A stretch of DNA of 64,000 nucleotides, from the NCBI GenBank assembly GCA_910577405.1, contig CAJTMG010000001.1:1-64000 (forward strand). The letters are read 5' to 3'. This DNA comes from an uncultured Oscillibacter sp. (GTDB taxonomy: Bacteria; Bacillota; Clostridia; Oscillospirales; Oscillospiraceae). The translations under genes were made by a program, and so were the position numbers. This document shows, in pieces, positions 61,782-64,000 of the stretch. How positions within the stretch are numbered: position 1 is the stretch's first letter; each line of letters begins with the position of its first letter. The notes below the pieces were generated by a model. It searched no databases. It was not told where the DNA came from and was given only the letters and a program-made list of their open reading frames with translations.

Positions 61782-62594
61782 CTACAGACCGTATACCCGG
61801 GCCGCGTTTTCATAAAATACCTCGTCCCAGTGGGCTGGCGGGATCAGGCGGCTGATGAACGCGATGTATTCTCCCAGGTTTACGATCGGCCAGTCGGTGC
61901 CAAAGAGAAATTTCTCCCAGTGACCTGCCGCTTGTATCCAGGAACGCAGTAAATCCCCATAGCCCGACTGCTCCCGAAACCATTCGTCCAGGTTTACGCG
62001 GCCCTCCAAAAGCCCTGAGAGGTCCGCTGAAACGTTGGGGTTCTTTGCCAGCACCGCCGCCGCTGATTCCAGAAACGGACTGCCGTAATGACACATCACA
62101 AACTCCGTCCCCGGATGGTCTGCCGCCGCGTCGTCCAGGGCCAGAGGGTGACAATACTTGAGCTGTGCTTCCGGAAAGGCCGTCAGTCCCATATGCACCG
62201 CCACCGGCTTGCCATATCCTGCCGCCAGCTCGTAGATCGGGCCATACATCGGGTCTGTCAGCCAGATGCGGTTATAGCCCGGGTACAGCTTGACCCCGCA
62301 GCACTCACGGCGTTTCAGATTCGCTTCCACCAGCTCCGCAAGGTCCGGGACCGCCCCGCCCTCCGATGTCAGAAGACTGCTGTCCAGGCCAATGCAGTAA
62401 TGGAACAGATCCGGCGGGTACGCGTGAAAGCTGGGGTCAAGGCTCGCGTTGCCCATCACGATCCCGTGCGTGATTCCCAGTTCCCCCCAGACCTGACGGA
62501 GATGCGCCGCGCTGTTCTCATGGCCTGCCGCCCGCGCCGCTTCATCCCCGGAGGGCGGCCGGAACAGATGCAGATGGGCGTCAATGATCTTCAT
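61782..62594 (-). CDS. Amidohydrolase family 2 (TIM-barrel) protein
   Basis: A 270-residue metal-dependent hydrolase of the Amidohydro_2 group: MKIIDAHLHLF (metal HxH), GVKLYPGYN, VAVHMGL, FVMCHYGSP and FGTDWPIVN (metal Asp) are in order. Relatives include decarboxylases and lactone hydrolases. It stands alone, and no operon partner suggests a substrate. Confidence 0.85.
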   Translation of the reverse strand: MKIIDAHLHLFRPPSGDEAARAAGHENSAAHLRQVWGELGITHGIVMGNASLDPSFHAYPPDLFHYCIGLDSSLLTSEGGAVPDLAELVEANLKRRECCGVKLYPGYNRIWLTDPMYGPIYELAAGYGKPVAVHMGLTAFPEAQLKYCHPLALDDAAADHPGTEFVMCHYGSPFLESAAAVLAKNPNVSADLSGLLEGRVNLDEWFREQSGYGDLLRSWIQAAGHWEKFLFGTDWPIVNLGEYIAFISRLIPPAHWDEVFYENAARVYGL

Positions 62595-62737
62595 GGTTCC
62601 GCTCCTTATCGTTCGGTTTTTGGGATTTTATCATACCATATCCTGTAGACGCTGGCAAGGCTCTCTTTCAGAACGCAATGATTGCAGAAATCAAAGACCG
62701 CGCCCAAAAATCCCCGCCTCTTTTTTTCTCTGCCCTA

Positions 62738-62766
62738 TTCCACTTCTTTGTGAAATGTGCTACAAT
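62738..62766 (+). promoter_or_regulatory. Possible promoter of iorA
   Basis: TTCCAC (62738-62743) and TACAAT (62761-62766), spacing 17 bases. The -35 is weak. The start codon at 62851 is about 80 bases on. Confidence 0.45.
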
Positions 62767-62850
62767 GAGGAACGAACGACCGCCGCTCTTTTTTGGGAGT
62801 CCATGAAGAACTGCGGCTGAATGCTGTAAAGAGAAGAGGGTGAACATTTC

Positions 62851-64000
62851 ATGGAATGGACCATGACAGCCAACGCGCCAGGTCAAGTGTGTCTCATGCA
62901 GGGCAATGAGGCCATTGTGCGGGGGGCAGTGGAGGCCGGAATCAATTTCGCCGCGTCCTACCCAGGGTCTCCGTCTTCCCAGATTCTCGGTATGCTGGGC
63001 AAGATCGCCGGAGAACGGAATTTCTACGCGGAATGGTCGACAAACGAGGTCTGCGCGCTGCAAGCCTGTATCGGCGCGTCTTTGGCAAACGGCCGGGCGC
63101 TCTGCGTTGTGAAACAGAACGGCCTGCTCTGTACCGCCGACGCCCTGCACTGCGCCGCCCAGCATGGGGTCAAGGGCGGTCTGGTGATTGTAACCAGCGA
63201 CGACCCCAGCGCCCATTCTTCCACCAACGAGTTCGATTCCCGCTGGCAGGCTATGTCCGCCGGAGTCGCCCTGCTGGAACCAACTGCCATGCAGGAAGCC
63301 AAGGATATGGTGCCCTACGCCTTCGATCTCTCGGAGAAAACCGGGCAGATTGTCATCCTTCGCCTGACGACACGGGTCTGCCATGGCCGGGGCAACGTGG
63401 TCCTGGGTCCCCTGCCGGACGCGCCCCATCCCCTGGAGAAGGTCCGGGAGTGGGACAGAATGGTCTGCGTGGCCTATATGCACGGCCCGGCTCTGGAAAA
63501 GCTGGAAAAGCTGCGGGAGGCTTTCTGTGAGAGTACATACAACCACTATCAGGGACCGAAAAAGGCCCAGACCCTGATTGTTGCGGGCGGCACCGGCAGG
63601 CTGTACGGTCAGGAGGCGGTGGAGCGTCTGGGCGTGGAGGACCGGGTGGGTCTGCTGAGCCTGGGCACCCTCTGGCCTCTGCCGGAAGATTTTATCCTGC
63701 CCTACCTCCGGAACGCTGGGGAAGTCCTGATTCTTGAAGAAGTTGACCCCTTCCTGGAGCAGGCGTTGGAAGCCCTGGCGGGGAAACACGGACTGCAAAT
63801 CATCTTCCGGGGACGTTCCGACGGCGCGCTGCCTAAAATCGGCGAGCTGGACCCCGATAACGTTGAAAAGGCCATCTCTATCCTGACGGACGCGCCTTTG
63901 CCGGAAAAGCAGTCGTCCGCAAATTTGGACCTGCCTGTCAGAGAAATGACCTTCTGCGCCGGATGCCCTCACCGCGCCACCTTCTTCCTGCTGAAAAAGG
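62851..64000 (+). CDS. iorA: Indolepyruvate ferredoxin oxidoreductase alpha subunit, N-terminal part
   Basis: About 383 residues are visible, cut by the window end. CLMQGNEAIVRGAVEAGINF, ASYPGSPSSQI and EWSTNEVCALQACIGASLAN are the PYR-domain signatures of 2-oxoacid:ferredoxin oxidoreductases of the IorA type; TFCAGCPHRATFF (about 371-383) begins the TPP-binding domain. The enzyme oxidatively decarboxylates aryl pyruvates (indolepyruvate, phenylpyruvate) with reduction of ferredoxin. An N-terminal MEWTM start at 62851 follows GAGGGTG. iorB should lie to the right. The ferredoxin encoded at 36035 is a plausible partner. Confidence 0.93.
   Translation, partial: MEWTMTANAPGQVCLMQGNEAIVRGAVEAGINFAASYPGSPSSQILGMLGKIAGERNFYAEWSTNEVCALQACIGASLANGRALCVVKQNGLLCTADALHCAAQHGVKGGLVIVTSDDPSAHSSTNEFDSRWQAMSAGVALLEPTAMQEAKDMVPYAFDLSEKTGQIVILRLTTRVCHGRGNVVLGPLPDAPHPLEKVREWDRMVCVAYMHGPALEKLEKLREAFCESTYNHYQGPKKAQTLIVAGGTGRLYGQEAVERLGVEDRVGLLSLGTLWPLPEDFILPYLRNAGEVLILEEVDPFLEQALEALAGKHGLQIIFRGRSDGALPKIGELDPDNVEKAISILTDAPLPEKQSSANLDLPVREMTFCAGCPHRATFFLLKK

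Overview
The window looks like a chromosomal piece of a gut-type Clostridia species, most likely Oscillospirales. Supporting signs are strong GGAGG ribosome-binding sites with many GTG/TTG starts, a GC-rich genome, CtsR-controlled clp genes, BMP-type nucleoside uptake, several SLH-domain surface proteins and a Gram-positive-style glycan locus. I identified no rRNA, tRNA, CRISPR array or intact insertion sequence.

Left end (1-620): debris of a mobile element, with a BlaI/MecI-type repressor cut by the window edge and a frameshifted, truncated ParA. A glycogen synthase with an unusual acidic repeat extension follows (887-2719).

2980-25660 is a fructan-utilization locus. A leftward operon encodes two LplB/YtcP permeases, a lipoprotein binding protein, an MsmX-like ATPase, an intracellular GH32 and a fructokinase. 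A LacI regulator is divergent from it. Beyond lie a secreted LamG-GH32 enzyme, a 732-residue secreted protein with three NGGFETGDLTGW-type modules and a 2261-residue secreted protein with nine such modules. A near-palindromic operator, consensus ATGAAACGTTACAT, sits just downstream of the -10 of all three structural promoters and also near the lacI promoter, so these genes form one inferred LacI regulon. Three genes behind lacI include one with an in-frame TGA.

25939-32028 carries two large SLH-domain surface proteins. 32197-42437 is mostly housekeeping: ctsR-mcsA-clpC without mcsB and with two CtsR boxes, a ferredoxin, a radical SAM enzyme, thymidine kinase and mutY. It also has a MerR regulator with a 2-TM C-terminal domain, followed by three stand-alone 2-TM proteins that repeat that domain and tail, then YbjQ and a metallo-beta-lactamase-fold protein. 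42499-48231 has cytidine deaminase, a lipoprotein deacetylase, feoA-feoB-feoB-associated protein under probable iron control, and a small phosphodiesterase.

48602-57939 is a purine salvage cluster: a nucleoside/guanine-type deaminase, a BMP lipoprotein, two permeases, a double ATPase, adenosine deaminase, a GntR regulator and an adenine-deaminase-like enzyme. The right end has an SLH-transglutaminase-like protein, a second LacI regulator, an EEP-family hydrolase, an amidohydrolase and the first part of indolepyruvate ferredoxin oxidoreductase alpha.
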